Of a stretch of 5,263 nucleotides of DNA, positions 1-5,206 are shown in pieces. The DNA lies in NCBI GenBank assembly GCA_012515255.1, contig JAAYYR010000142.1, positions 1 to 5,263 of the forward strand, given 5' to 3'. This stretch comes from Clostridia bacterium. Lineage in GTDB: Bacteria; Bacillota; Dehalobacteriia; UBA4068. The notes below the pieces were generated by a model. The model was given only the letters and a program-made list of their open reading frames with translations. It ran no database searches and was not told the origin of the DNA. Positions within the stretch are counted from its first letter, which is position 1. Each line of letters starts with the position of its first letter. A program made the translations under genes and the position numbers.

Positions 1-1060
1 CAAGATGAGCAAATCGCTCGGCAACGGCATCGATCCGCTGGAAATCATCGACAAATTCGGCGCGGACAGCCTGCGCTATACGCTAATCACCGGCAATAGC
101 CCGGGCAATGATATGCGTTTTAAGTGGGAGAGATTAGACGGCGGCCGCAATTTCATCAACAAGATGTGGAATGCCAGCCGCTTTGCCTTGATGAATCTGC
201 AGGATTATCAAAGCGGCCAATATGAGCCGCAACTGACCCTGGCCGACAAATGGATACTCTCGCGGCTGAAAACGGTCGCGGCGGAAACCGACGCCAATCT
301 GGAAAAATATGAGCTGGGCGAGGCTTTGCGCGGGATTTATGATTTTGCCTGGGACGAGTTCTGCAACTGGTATGTGGAAATTGCCAAGCTGCGCCTGTAT
401 CAGGGCAGCCCGCAAGAACGCTATACGGCGCAGACCGTGCTGGCGGAAGTCCTGCGCACCATACTTGAGCTGCTACATCCTTTCACGCCTTTCTTTACCG
501 AGGAGCTATGGCAGCAACTGCCGCATCAGGGCGAAAGCATTATGCTGACCCGCTATCCCAATGGCTGCGGCGGCCTGAACGATTCCGCGGCGGAGGAGCG
601 TATGGGCCTGCTGATGGAGATTGTGCGCAGCATCCGCAATGTTCGCGCCGAGATGAAGGTGCCTTTGGGCAAAAAGGCGGAGCTGGTGATTGCCGCCTCC
701 GCCGGACTATGCGATGAAATCAGGGAGGGCGAGGCCTATATTCGCGCTTTGGCCCAGGCCGGCGATATCCGCTACGCCGGGCCGGGTACAATCGTCGACA
801 AGGCGGCCAAGGCCCATGTGCGCGGCGCCGACATCTTTTTGCCGCTGGCGGGTTTGATCGACCTTGATAAAGAAATCGCCCGTATCGCCAAAGAGATCGC
901 CCATACCGAGGAAGAACTAAAGCGCCTGGCGGCCAAGCTTGGTAATGAAAGCTTTGTCAATAAAGCCCCGGCCGAGGTCGTGGAAAAGGAAAAAGCCAAG
1001 CAAGAGATCATGAACGGCAAATTAGACTCCCTGAGGCAGCATTTGCGGCTATTGGCCTAA
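1..1060 (+). CDS. valS: Valine--tRNA ligase, C-terminal part (5' end outside window)
   Basis: Cytosolic class I aminoacyl-tRNA synthetase that charges tRNA-Val. The visible 352 residues begin exactly at the KMSKS loop (K at bases 2-4, then MSKSLGN), so the Rossmann core with HIGH motif and the editing domain lie upstream. GADSLRYTLITGNSPGNDMR follows at about residues 20-39; this GNSPGNDM block is characteristic of ValRS rather than IleRS or LeuRS. The anticodon-binding helical domain covers roughly residues 50-210, with FCNWYVEIAK near 120 and HPFTPFFTEELW near 159. RNVRAEMKVP near 212 leads into the ValRS C-terminal arm, a charged coiled coil at about 285-350 that contacts the tRNA elbow. 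The stop TAA is at 1058-1060. No terminator is visible before folC, so co-transcription is likely. Only the missing 5' end limits the call. Confidence 0.97.
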   Translation, partial: KMSKSLGNGIDPLEIIDKFGADSLRYTLITGNSPGNDMRFKWERLDGGRNFINKMWNASRFALMNLQDYQSGQYEPQLTLADKWILSRLKTVAAETDANLEKYELGEALRGIYDFAWDEFCNWYVEIAKLRLYQGSPQERYTAQTVLAEVLRTILELLHPFTPFFTEELWQQLPHQGESIMLTRYPNGCGGLNDSAAEERMGLLMEIVRSIRNVRAEMKVPLGKKAELVIAASAGLCDEIREGEAYIRALAQAGDIRYAGPGTIVDKAAKAHVRGADIFLPLAGLIDLDKEIARIAKEIAHTEEELKRLAAKLGNESFVNKAPAEVVEKEKAKQEIMNGKLDSLRQHLRLLA

Positions 1061-1146
1061 CGCTTATTTTGGCCCTGCGCATTGTAGAAGAATCAGCGCT
1101 GACCGGCTGTTCGCTTGGCAGCGGATGGGCGGCAGGTTTTTACCAC

Positions 1147-2442
1147 ATGGACTATGAGCAAGCTTTAGCGCAACTGCATAGCTTGAGCCGCAAGGGCGTT
1201 CACCCCGGCCTGGAGCGGATACGCGAGCTGTCCCGCCGCCTGGGTCGCCCGGAGCAAAGGGCCGGGCGGCTGATTCATATCGCCGGCACCAATGGCAAAG
1301 GCTCTGTGGCGGCTATGCTTGACGCGATGCTGCGTCAATCTGGCGCCAAAACCGGGCTTTTCACCTCGCCCCATCTGCATTGTCACAGTGAGCGCTATCG
1401 TATCAACGGAGAGCCGATCAGCCGCGAGCGTTTCGCAGCGCTTTTCACCCGGGTAGCCGCGGCGAGCGCCGCGATGATAGAGGAGGGCTGGGAGGCGCCT
1501 ACCGAGTTCGAGACCGTGACCGCGCTGGCGCTGCTTTGGTTCGCCGAGGAACATGTGGACCAGGCCGTGATCGAGGTTGGCCTGGGCGGCCGCACGGATA
1601 GCACCAATATCATTGACGCCCCCTTTGCCGTGATTACCAATGTCGGTATGGATCATATGGATTTCCTGGGCGCTACGCTGCCGCAAATCGCCGCCTATAA
1701 AGCCGGGGTAATCAAGCGCGGTGCGCGGGTAGTGACAGCCGCTCAAGGGGAGGCGTTCGCGGTAATTGAGGCTGAGGCTAGGCGGCAGCAGGCGGATTTG
1801 CTGCTGCTGGGCCGGGATTTTACGCTTGGCGCGGCCCGGCTGGACGTTCATGGCGGCTGCCTGGATATCCAAACGGCCCGTCGGCTATACCGGAGTTTGC
1901 AAATCCCGCTTGCCGGGCGCCATCAGCTGGTGAACGCGGCGCTCGCGGTGCAGATGGCGGAATTGCTGGATCTGCCGGAGACAGCAATCCGCGAAGGGTT
2001 GGCCGCCGCTCGCTGGCCGGCGCGCCTGGAACTAATAGCGGGGCGGCCGCTAATATTGCTGGACGGCGCGCATAATGTGGCGGGTATGCAAGCGCTCACG
2101 GCCGCTTTGGACGAGCTGTGGCCCGGCCAAAAGATCGTTTGCCTGCTTGGCATGCTGGCGGATAAGGAGCGCGAACAGGCTTTGCGATTGCTATTGCCGC
2201 GCATCCGCGCTGCGGTAGTGACGCCGCCGCCATATTTGAGCCGCCGCGGCGATTGGCAAATGTTGGCGGAGCTGATCCGGAATTGCGGTAAAGCGGCGGA
2301 GGCGGTTGAGGATAATCGTCAGGCGCTGCGGCGGGCGCTCGCTCTTGCGGCGGATGCCGATCTGCTGCTCGTTTGCGGCTCGCTTTATCTCGTTGGCGCA
2401 GTAAGAGATGCTTTGCGGGAGGAGAATTATGCTATTTGCTGA
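1147..2442 (+). CDS. folC: Folylpolyglutamate synthase / dihydrofolate synthase (FolC)
   Basis: ATP-dependent Mur-ligase-family enzyme that adds glutamate to folates, and in many bacteria also to dihydropteroate. At 431 residues it is full length for the family. Motifs: P-loop GTNGKGS at about 47-53, FTSPHL at 72-77, EVGLGGRTDSTN at 143-154, metal-binding His in NVGMDHMD near 170, the usually carbamylated Lys of AAYKAGVIK near 185, GRHQLVNAALA at about 257-267, and C-terminal-domain DGAHN at 306-310. The frame is open back to a TTG at 1069, but the ATG at 1147 (MDYEQALAQL) matches where family members begin. Its ribosome site is poor (GGGCGGCAGG ending at 1136, 10 bases away), so this start is likely, not certain. 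Dual dihydrofolate synthase activity cannot be decided from sequence alone. The 3' end overlaps maf by 14 bases. Confidence 0.96.
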   Translation: MDYEQALAQLHSLSRKGVHPGLERIRELSRRLGRPEQRAGRLIHIAGTNGKGSVAAMLDAMLRQSGAKTGLFTSPHLHCHSERYRINGEPISRERFAALFTRVAAASAAMIEEGWEAPTEFETVTALALLWFAEEHVDQAVIEVGLGGRTDSTNIIDAPFAVITNVGMDHMDFLGATLPQIAAYKAGVIKRGARVVTAAQGEAFAVIEAEARRQQADLLLLGRDFTLGAARLDVHGGCLDIQTARRLYRSLQIPLAGRHQLVNAALAVQMAELLDLPETAIREGLAAARWPARLELIAGRPLILLDGAHNVAGMQALTAALDELWPGQKIVCLLGMLADKEREQALRLLLPRIRAAVVTPPPYLSRRGDWQMLAELIRNCGKAAEAVEDNRQALRRALALAADADLLLVCGSLYLVGAVRDALREENYAIC

Positions 2443-3043
2443 GCGAAAAATCGTGTTGGCCTCGGCCAGCCCGCGCCGTCTGGAAATCCTGCGCCAGATC
2501 GGTATCGAACCGCTGCCTTGCCCGGTGGATGTGGCGGAATGGCAAGAACTGACCAAGCAGCGCGGCGCGGCTGATTTAGTCGGCGCCAATGCGGCCGCCA
2601 AGGCCCGGGCAGCGGCGGCCCTGCATCCGCAGCAGTTGATTTTGGCGGCGGATACGGTCGTCATGCTCGGCGATACTTTATACGGCAAGCCCCGCTCCGC
2701 TGATGAAGCCCAGGCTATGCTCGCCGCCCTCTCCGGCCGCACGCATCAGGTCTATACCGGCGAATTCCTGCTCGACGGAGCCAATGGGCGCAGCGCAAGC
2801 GGCGTTGATATCTGCGAGGTAACTTTTCACCATTTAAGCGCGGCCGAAATCAAGGAGTATGTGGCAAGCGGCGAGCCTTTCGATAAGGCGGGCGCTTACG
2901 GCATTCAGGGCAAAGGCGCGCTGTTTGTAGAAAAAATTTGCGGCGATTACTACACGGTAATGGGGCTTTCACTCAGCCTGCTGCGCCATTTAGACCGGAT
3001 TGTTTCCCAGGGCATGGGCGGGGGGCCCGCCGCAAAGGTTTGA
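2429..3043 (+). CDS. maf: Maf-family nucleoside triphosphate pyrophosphatase
   Basis: Cytosolic house-cleaning enzyme of the Maf/Ham1 fold that hydrolyses certain NTPs to NMP and pyrophosphate. It most resembles the dTTP/UTP-acting group (Bacillus Maf, E. coli YhdE), judged from motifs only. The 204-residue product has LASASPRRLEIL at 10-21 (substrate-loop S-x-SPRR), AADTVV at 73-78 with the catalytic Asp at 75, YGKP at 85-88, GRTHQVYTG at 103-111, YVASGEPFDKAGAYGIQG at 144-161 and GDYYTVMGL at 172-180. An in-frame ATG at 2408 exists, but GGGAGGAG at 2417-2424 lies 6 bases before ATG 2429 and settles the start. Translation is probably coupled to folC through the 14-base overlap. The last residues (GMGGGPAAKV) extend past the conserved core and coincide with a GC hairpin in the DNA at 3017-3031. 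Confidence 0.95.
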   Translation: MLFAERKIVLASASPRRLEILRQIGIEPLPCPVDVAEWQELTKQRGAADLVGANAAAKARAAAALHPQQLILAADTVVMLGDTLYGKPRSADEAQAMLAALSGRTHQVYTGEFLLDGANGRSASGVDICEVTFHHLSAAEIKEYVASGEPFDKAGAYGIQGKGALFVEKICGDYYTVMGLSLSLLRHLDRIVSQGMGGGPAAKV

Positions 3044-3069
3044 CAGGCCCTGACGTCCGCCGGAATAAT
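3040..3069 (+). promoter_or_regulatory. Sigma-A-type promoter candidate for minCDE
   Basis: A perfect -35 box TTGACA (3040-3045) is separated by 18 bases from AATAAT (3064-3069), a 5/6 match to TATAAT. The -35 box spans the maf stop codon TGA at 3041-3043. Transcription from here would start near 3076 and leave a leader of about 190 bases before the minC ATG. Nothing comparable is seen closer to minC; TATAAG at 3165-3170 has no -35 partner. This is a sequence match only. Confidence 0.5.
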
Positions 3070-3266
3070 TTATGCCGCCTGGAGGGCATACGCTGACGCG
3101 CGTAATTAAAGCGATGGTTCAGGCAGGAAAAAGCAGGGGGAAAGAGAAAATAATTTTAGTTAGGTATAAGAAGGCGATTCATTAGACTGGCGAATATTGC
3201 GTCGGCGGAAGCCGCCGCGGCAGTTCCGTATTGAACGCTGCTTCTTACAATCAAGGAGTGACATTG
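3044..3266. other. maf-minC intergenic leader
   Basis: This 223-base stretch has no supported gene. It holds the likely minCDE -10 box, an A-rich segment around 3125-3160 and one perfect 6-bp hairpin (CGGCGG 3203-3208, loop AAG, CCGCCG 3212-3217) with no T run, so not a terminator. The minC frame is closed by TAG at 3183-3185. The other frames were read for a separated MinC N-terminal domain and nothing like it was seen. Confidence 0.6.
3253..3258 (+). promoter_or_regulatory. Ribosome-binding site that fixes the short minC start
   Basis: AAGGAG lies 8 bases before ATG 3267, an ideal spacing. The only upstream alternative in this frame is TTG 3231, which lacks an SD, and the in-frame stop at 3183-3185 limits any extension to 27 residues. 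This supports the short protein as the intended product and not as the tail of a longer ORF. Confidence 0.8.
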
Positions 3267-3635
3267 ATGCGAAATTCATGGCCCGCCTCCATTAGTAACA
3301 GGCCGACGATGCTTTATGAAAAAAGCCTACGCTCGGGGCAAAATATTAATTTTGACGGTAATGTTGTTGTTTTGGGAGACGTCAACCCAGGCGCGGAGAT
3401 TGTGGCCGGCGGCCATATTTTGGTGCTGGGCGCGCTGCGCGGCCTTGTGCATGCCGGCGCGAACGGCGAGGAGGGCGCCACAGTTACAGCGCTGCATTTC
3501 GCCCCGACCCAATTGCGCATCGCCTCGCATATCACAAGGCCGCCGGATGGCGCTGAGAACGAGCAGAAACCGCCGGAGACTGCCCGCATCAAAAACGATG
3601 AGGTAGTGATCGAAAAATACAAAGCGCCAAGATAA
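3267..3635 (+). CDS. minC: MinC, C-terminal domain only (lacks FtsZ-inhibiting N domain)
   Basis: Division-site protein recruited to the membrane by MinD. The 122-residue product matches only the C-terminal right-handed beta-helix domain of MinC, which dimerises and binds MinD. It shows RSGQ at 22-25 (the MinD-contact motif), then the helix rungs NINFDGNVVVLGDVNPG, AEIVAGGHILVLGALRG and LVHAGANGEEGATVTAL, the QLRIA strand near 82-86, and the usual tail PETARI.NDEVVIEKY near 103-118. Typical MinC is about 200-230 residues with an N-terminal domain of roughly 100 residues that blocks FtsZ polymerisation; that domain is missing. Residues 1-15 are a short unrelated lead-in. The gene has a good SD, lies first in a minCDE cluster and ends 39 bases before minD. 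The protein may still target MinD or bind FtsZ weakly through its C domain, or an N domain may be encoded elsewhere. Confidence 0.88.
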   Translation: MRNSWPASISNRPTMLYEKSLRSGQNINFDGNVVVLGDVNPGAEIVAGGHILVLGALRGLVHAGANGEEGATVTALHFAPTQLRIASHITRPPDGAENEQKPPETARIKNDEVVIEKYKAPR

Positions 3636-3637
3636 GG

Positions 3638-3654
3638 CCTGCCGGGACGGCAGG
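3638..3654 (+). repeat. Perfect hairpin between minC and minD
   Basis: CCTGCCG (3638-3644), a 3-base loop GGA, then CGGCAGG (3648-3654) form an uninterrupted 7-bp GC-rich stem. It begins 2 bases after the minC stop and ends 8 bases before the minD SD (AAGGAGG 3663-3669). No T run follows, so it is not a terminator. It could affect mRNA processing or stability and so the MinC:MinD ratio; that role is inferred. Confidence 0.6.
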
Positions 3655-3674
3655 GCGATTTGAAGGAGGAACAT

Positions 3675-4469
3675 ATGGGTAAAGTAATCGTGATTACATC
3701 CGGCAAAGGCGGCGTGGGAAAAACCACCACCACCGCCAATGTCGGCACCGCCTTGGCCATGCTGGGGAAAAAAGTGGTGATGGTGGATACTGATATCGGG
3801 CTGCGCAATCTTGATGTGGTGATGGGCCTCGAGAACCGCATCGTTTATGATATTGTGGACGCGGTACGCGGCAATTGCCGCTTGAAGCAGGCCTTGATTA
3901 AAGACAAACGCATGGAAAACCTTTTTTTGCTGCCCGCCGCACAGACGAAGGATAAAACCTCCATTACCACGGAGCAGATGGTGGAGCTGAGCGAGAAGCT
4001 GAAAGAGGAGTTTGATTATGTAGTCGTCGATTGCCCGGCCGGTATCGAGCATGGCTTCAAGAACGCTATCGCAGGCGCGGAGCAGGCCGTAGTGGTTACC
4101 ACGCCTGAGGTTTCCGCTGTGCGCGACGCCGATCGCATCATCGGCCTGCTGGAGTCAGCCGGCATCGCCGACCCGCTGCTGATCATCAACCGCATCCGCA
4201 CCAATATGATCAAAACCGGCGATATGATGAGCGTGGATGATATTCTTGAGATCCTGGCTATCAATTTGCTTGGCATCGTGCCGGATGATGATGCTATCGT
4301 TATATCTACTAACCGGGGCGAGCCGACAGTGCTTGATGACGCTTCGCGCCCTGGCCGCGCTTTCCGCAATATCGCTCGCCGCGTCGAGGGCGAGGAGGTG
4401 CCGCTGATGAATCTCGAAGAAAAACAGGGATTCTTCGGACGGCTGAGACATATGCTGAGGGCCGACTAA
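3675..4469 (+). CDS. minD: Septum site-determining ATPase MinD
   Basis: Membrane-cycling ParA/MinD-family ATPase that carries MinC to the membrane and is released by MinE-stimulated hydrolysis. At 264 residues it is almost the E. coli length. Deviant Walker A GKGGVGKTT at 10-18 has the signature Lys11 and the P-loop Lys16. Switch I VDTDIGLRNLD at 37-47 includes Asp38 and Asp40. Walker B VVVDCPAG has Asp119. TTPEVSAVRDADR follows. The last 18 or so residues (EEKQGFFGRLRHMLRAD) form the amphipathic membrane-targeting helix. The frame extends to TTG 3660, but AAGGAGG at 3663-3669 sits 5 bases before ATG 3675, giving the canonical MGKVIVITSGKGG start. The stop overlaps the minE SD, so the two are probably translationally linked. 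All catalytic residues appear intact. Confidence 0.98.
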   Translation: MGKVIVITSGKGGVGKTTTTANVGTALAMLGKKVVMVDTDIGLRNLDVVMGLENRIVYDIVDAVRGNCRLKQALIKDKRMENLFLLPAAQTKDKTSITTEQMVELSEKLKEEFDYVVVDCPAGIEHGFKNAIAGAEQAVVVTTPEVSAVRDADRIIGLLESAGIADPLLIINRIRTNMIKTGDMMSVDDILEILAINLLGIVPDDDAIVISTNRGEPTVLDDASRPGRAFRNIARRVEGEEVPLMNLEEKQGFFGRLRHMLRAD

Positions 4470-4481
4470 GGAGGGCGAAAG

Positions 4482-4808
4482 ATGAATATTATATCATTTT
4501 TGGGCAAATTTTTCGGGCGTGAAAACGAAGCCGATACCTCCAAGACCATTGCTAAGCAAAGACTGCGCCTCGTTTTGGTACATGACCGGCTTGATGTTTC
4601 CGAAACGATCATGAACAGTCTGCGGGAGGATTTGATCAATGTGATCGGCAAATATATGGAGATCGACAAGGCCTCTTTGGACGTGTCGCTCTCCCGCGAC
4701 GAGGCGGGGGTGGCCTTAGTCGCCAATATTCCCATCATCAATGTCAAACGCCAGCCTGAAGTCATGAAGCCGATTATTCAGGCCAAGCAGGCCACTTTAG
4801 GGGAATAG
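4482..4808 (+). CDS. minE: Cell division topological specificity factor MinE
   Basis: MinE stimulates MinD ATPase and drives MinD/MinC cycling so that division is blocked away from mid-cell. The 108-residue product has an N-terminal amphipathic membrane segment (NIISFLGKFFG, residues 2-12), the anti-MinCD region RLRLVLVHDR at 27-36, and the dimerisation/topological domain with EDLINVIGKYMEID at 49-62 and VALVANIPI at 77-85. About 24 residues after this (NVKRQPEVMKPIIQ and onward) extend beyond the 88-residue E. coli protein. The SD GGAGG at 4470-4474 lies 7 bases before the ATG and touches the minD stop; the intergenic gap is 12 bases. Having MinE means the system should use MinE-driven MinD dynamics and does not depend on DivIVA alone. 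Stop TAG 4806-4808. Confidence 0.97.
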   Translation: MNIISFLGKFFGRENEADTSKTIAKQRLRLVLVHDRLDVSETIMNSLREDLINVIGKYMEIDKASLDVSLSRDEAGVALVANIPIINVKRQPEVMKPIIQAKQATLGE

Positions 4809-4862
4809 AGTCGCAAGCCTGCGATTGGGATTGGGCCTTAAAGTGATGGCGATAGCGACGAA

Positions 4863-4924
4863 AGCATAGCGGTCAGCTCGCGTGTAGGTGCTGGCCGCCT
4901 TTGTATTTAAGATAAAGCTATGCT
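4863..4924 (+). repeat. 8-bp inverted repeat enclosing the post-minE hairpin
   Basis: AGCATAGC (4863-4870) is perfectly complementary to GCTATGCT (4917-4924). The pair encloses the hairpin at 4869-4898 and shares only its first two bases. The two stems could stack in one folded RNA, or compete at that junction. A T5 run at 4932-4936 follows 8 bases later. Confidence 0.5.
4869..4908 (+). terminator. Rho-independent terminator candidate for minCDE
   Basis: GCGGTCAGC (4869-4877) pairs with GCTGGCCGC (4890-4898) over 9 bp with one G-T wobble and a 12-base loop. The T-rich tail CTTTGTATTT (4899-4908) follows. It lies 60 bases after the minE stop, so it is the natural end for the min transcript. 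The broken T tract suggests it may be leaky. Confidence 0.55.
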
Positions 4925-4951
4925 ACGGATATTTTTCTCAGGGGAGGATGT

Positions 4952-5071
4952 ATGGCGAAAATAATGGCCGGCGCGCATCACAGTCTGTATAAGTATAAAA
5001 GCCCAATGGCTTTTTTGCTTATCGCTAAATCAGGCGGCAATCAGGCGCATACCCCCGGCGCGCCTTACTAA
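4952..5071 (+). CDS. Possible 39-residue small ORF, unrecognised
   Basis: ATG 4952 is preceded by a strong GGGGAGG (4941-4947), though the 4-base spacing is short; the in-frame ATG at 4964 is a less likely alternative. The predicted product begins MAKIMAGAHHSLYKYKSP, continues with a short hydrophobic run (MAFLLIA, residues 19-25) and ends in a Gly/Pro-rich tail (TPGAPY). It resembles no family I know, has no clear signal peptide and is too short for a confident membrane segment. No convincing promoter is seen just upstream. A hairpin at 4989-5022 lies inside the ORF and its stop TAA 5069-5071 falls in the loop of the next terminator, which is odd for an ordinary gene and more like a leader peptide. 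It may equally be chance. Confidence 0.3.
   Translation: MAKIMAGAHHSLYKYKSPMAFLLIAKSGGNQAHTPGAPY
4989..5022 (+). terminator. AT-rich hairpin with T run, terminator-like
   Basis: AAAAGCC (4997-5003), loop CAAT, GGCTTTT (5008-5014), with T continuing to 5016, has the look of an intrinsic terminator. The stem extends outward with ATAAGTA (4989-4995) pairing to TGCTTAT (5016-5022) across one T-T mismatch, giving about 14 bp in total. The core also reads as a terminator on the minus strand, so it could be bidirectional. It sits inside the possible small ORF. Confidence 0.5.
5028..5047 (+). repeat. Short direct repeat, AATCAGGCG twice
   Basis: AATCAGGCG occurs at 5028-5036 and again at 5039-5047, a period of 11 bases. 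Because 11 is not a multiple of 3, it does not produce a repeated peptide in the small ORF. It could be a protein-binding site or a replication-slippage trace; no function is supported. Confidence 0.5.
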
Positions 5072-5096
5072 TTCTGGGCGTAAGCGGGGATTTTTT
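5053..5096 (+). terminator. Rho-independent terminator upstream of smc
   Basis: CCCCG (5053-5057) pairs with CGGGG (5085-5089), followed by A and TTTTTT (5091-5096). Inside, CTTAC (5064-5068) pairs with GTAAG (5080-5084), leaving GCGCGC bulged; alternatively CGCC (5061-5064) pairs with GGCG (5077-5080). The T6 tail is the best in the window. It would stop read-through from minCDE or the small ORF before the smc promoter. Confidence 0.55.
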
Positions 5097-5097
5097 A

Positions 5098-5127
5098 TTG
5101 CGGAGCACCCATATATTGTGGTATAGT
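5098..5127 (+). promoter_or_regulatory. Extended -10 promoter candidate for smc
   Basis: TATAGT (5122-5127, 5/6 to consensus) is preceded directly by TGG (5119-5121), giving a TGn extended -10. A weak -35, TTGCGG (5098-5103), is 18 bases upstream. It lies just after the T6 terminator and would start transcription near 5134, about 73 bases before the smc ATG. This is a sequence match only. Confidence 0.5.
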
Positions 5128-5157
5128 TAAGGCAAGCAGCAAAGAAAACCTGGCACT

Positions 5158-5187
5158 GCCGCCGCAAGAGCAAGCGGAAGCGGCGGC
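5158..5187 (+). repeat. GC-rich hairpin in the smc leader
   Basis: GCCGCCGC (5158-5165) pairs perfectly with GCGGCGGC (5180-5187) across a 14-base loop. It ends 8 bases before the smc SD. The same left arm also contains CCGCCG, which is complementary to CGGCGG (5192-5197), the start of the SD region, so an alternative SD-masking pairing is possible. The tail CTTT is too short for a strong terminator. Confidence 0.5.
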
Positions 5188-5206
5188 CTTTCGGCGGAGG
5201 GCGCGC

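Larger units (their letters stand above)
4809..5206. other. Structured minE-smc intergenic region
   Basis: These 398 bases hold no recognised protein or tRNA gene. Reading along: a small hairpin (TCGCA 4811-4815, loop AGCC, TGCGA 4820-4824); a tandem ATTGGG pair at 4824-4835; a terminator-like hairpin at 4869-4898; an 8-bp inverted repeat around it (4863-4870 with 4917-4924); a 39-codon ORF at 4952-5071; an AT-rich hairpin at 4989-5022; a terminator ending in T6 at 5091-5096; a promoter at 5098-5127; and a GC hairpin at 5158-5187. No known riboswitch class was recognised by eye. Confidence 0.6.

Noticed and set aside
1069..1146. N-terminal extension of FolC from TTG 1069
   Set aside because: The 26 extra residues do not resemble the family and no SD precedes the TTG; ATG 1147 gives the usual N-terminus.
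1165..1872. Long minus-strand ORF (235 codons) opposite folC
   Set aside because: It lies wholly inside a clearly real folC, shows no recognisable motif and arises easily from GC-rich codon bias.
2191..2742. Minus-strand ORF opposite the folC-maf junction
   Set aside because: Low-complexity Ala/Ser/Arg composition, typical of an antisense shadow; both genes on the + strand are well supported.
3017..3031. GGCGGG-GGG-CCCGCC hairpin at the 3' end of maf as a terminator
   Set aside because: The stem is perfect, but it is inside the coding sequence and is followed by GCAAAGG with no T run.
3114..3185. 23-codon ORF upstream of minC, in the same frame
   Set aside because: No SD at a usable distance from ATG 3114 and no similarity to the MinC N-terminal domain, so it is not evidence for a nonsense-split minC.
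3231..3266. TTG 3231 as an upstream start for minC
   Set aside because: It has no SD, while ATG 3267 has AAGGAG at 8 bases; the extra 12 residues match nothing in MinC.
3327..4052. Long minus-strand ORF (241 codons) opposite minC and minD
   Set aside because: It spans two real genes and their gap, is rich in His/Gln shadow codons and has no recognisable domain.
4809..5206. tRNA or known riboswitch in the minE-smc interval
   Set aside because: No T-loop (GGTTCRA-like) or acceptor pairing for a tRNA, and no core motifs of c-di-GMP, SAM, cobalamin or T-box elements could be matched by eye.
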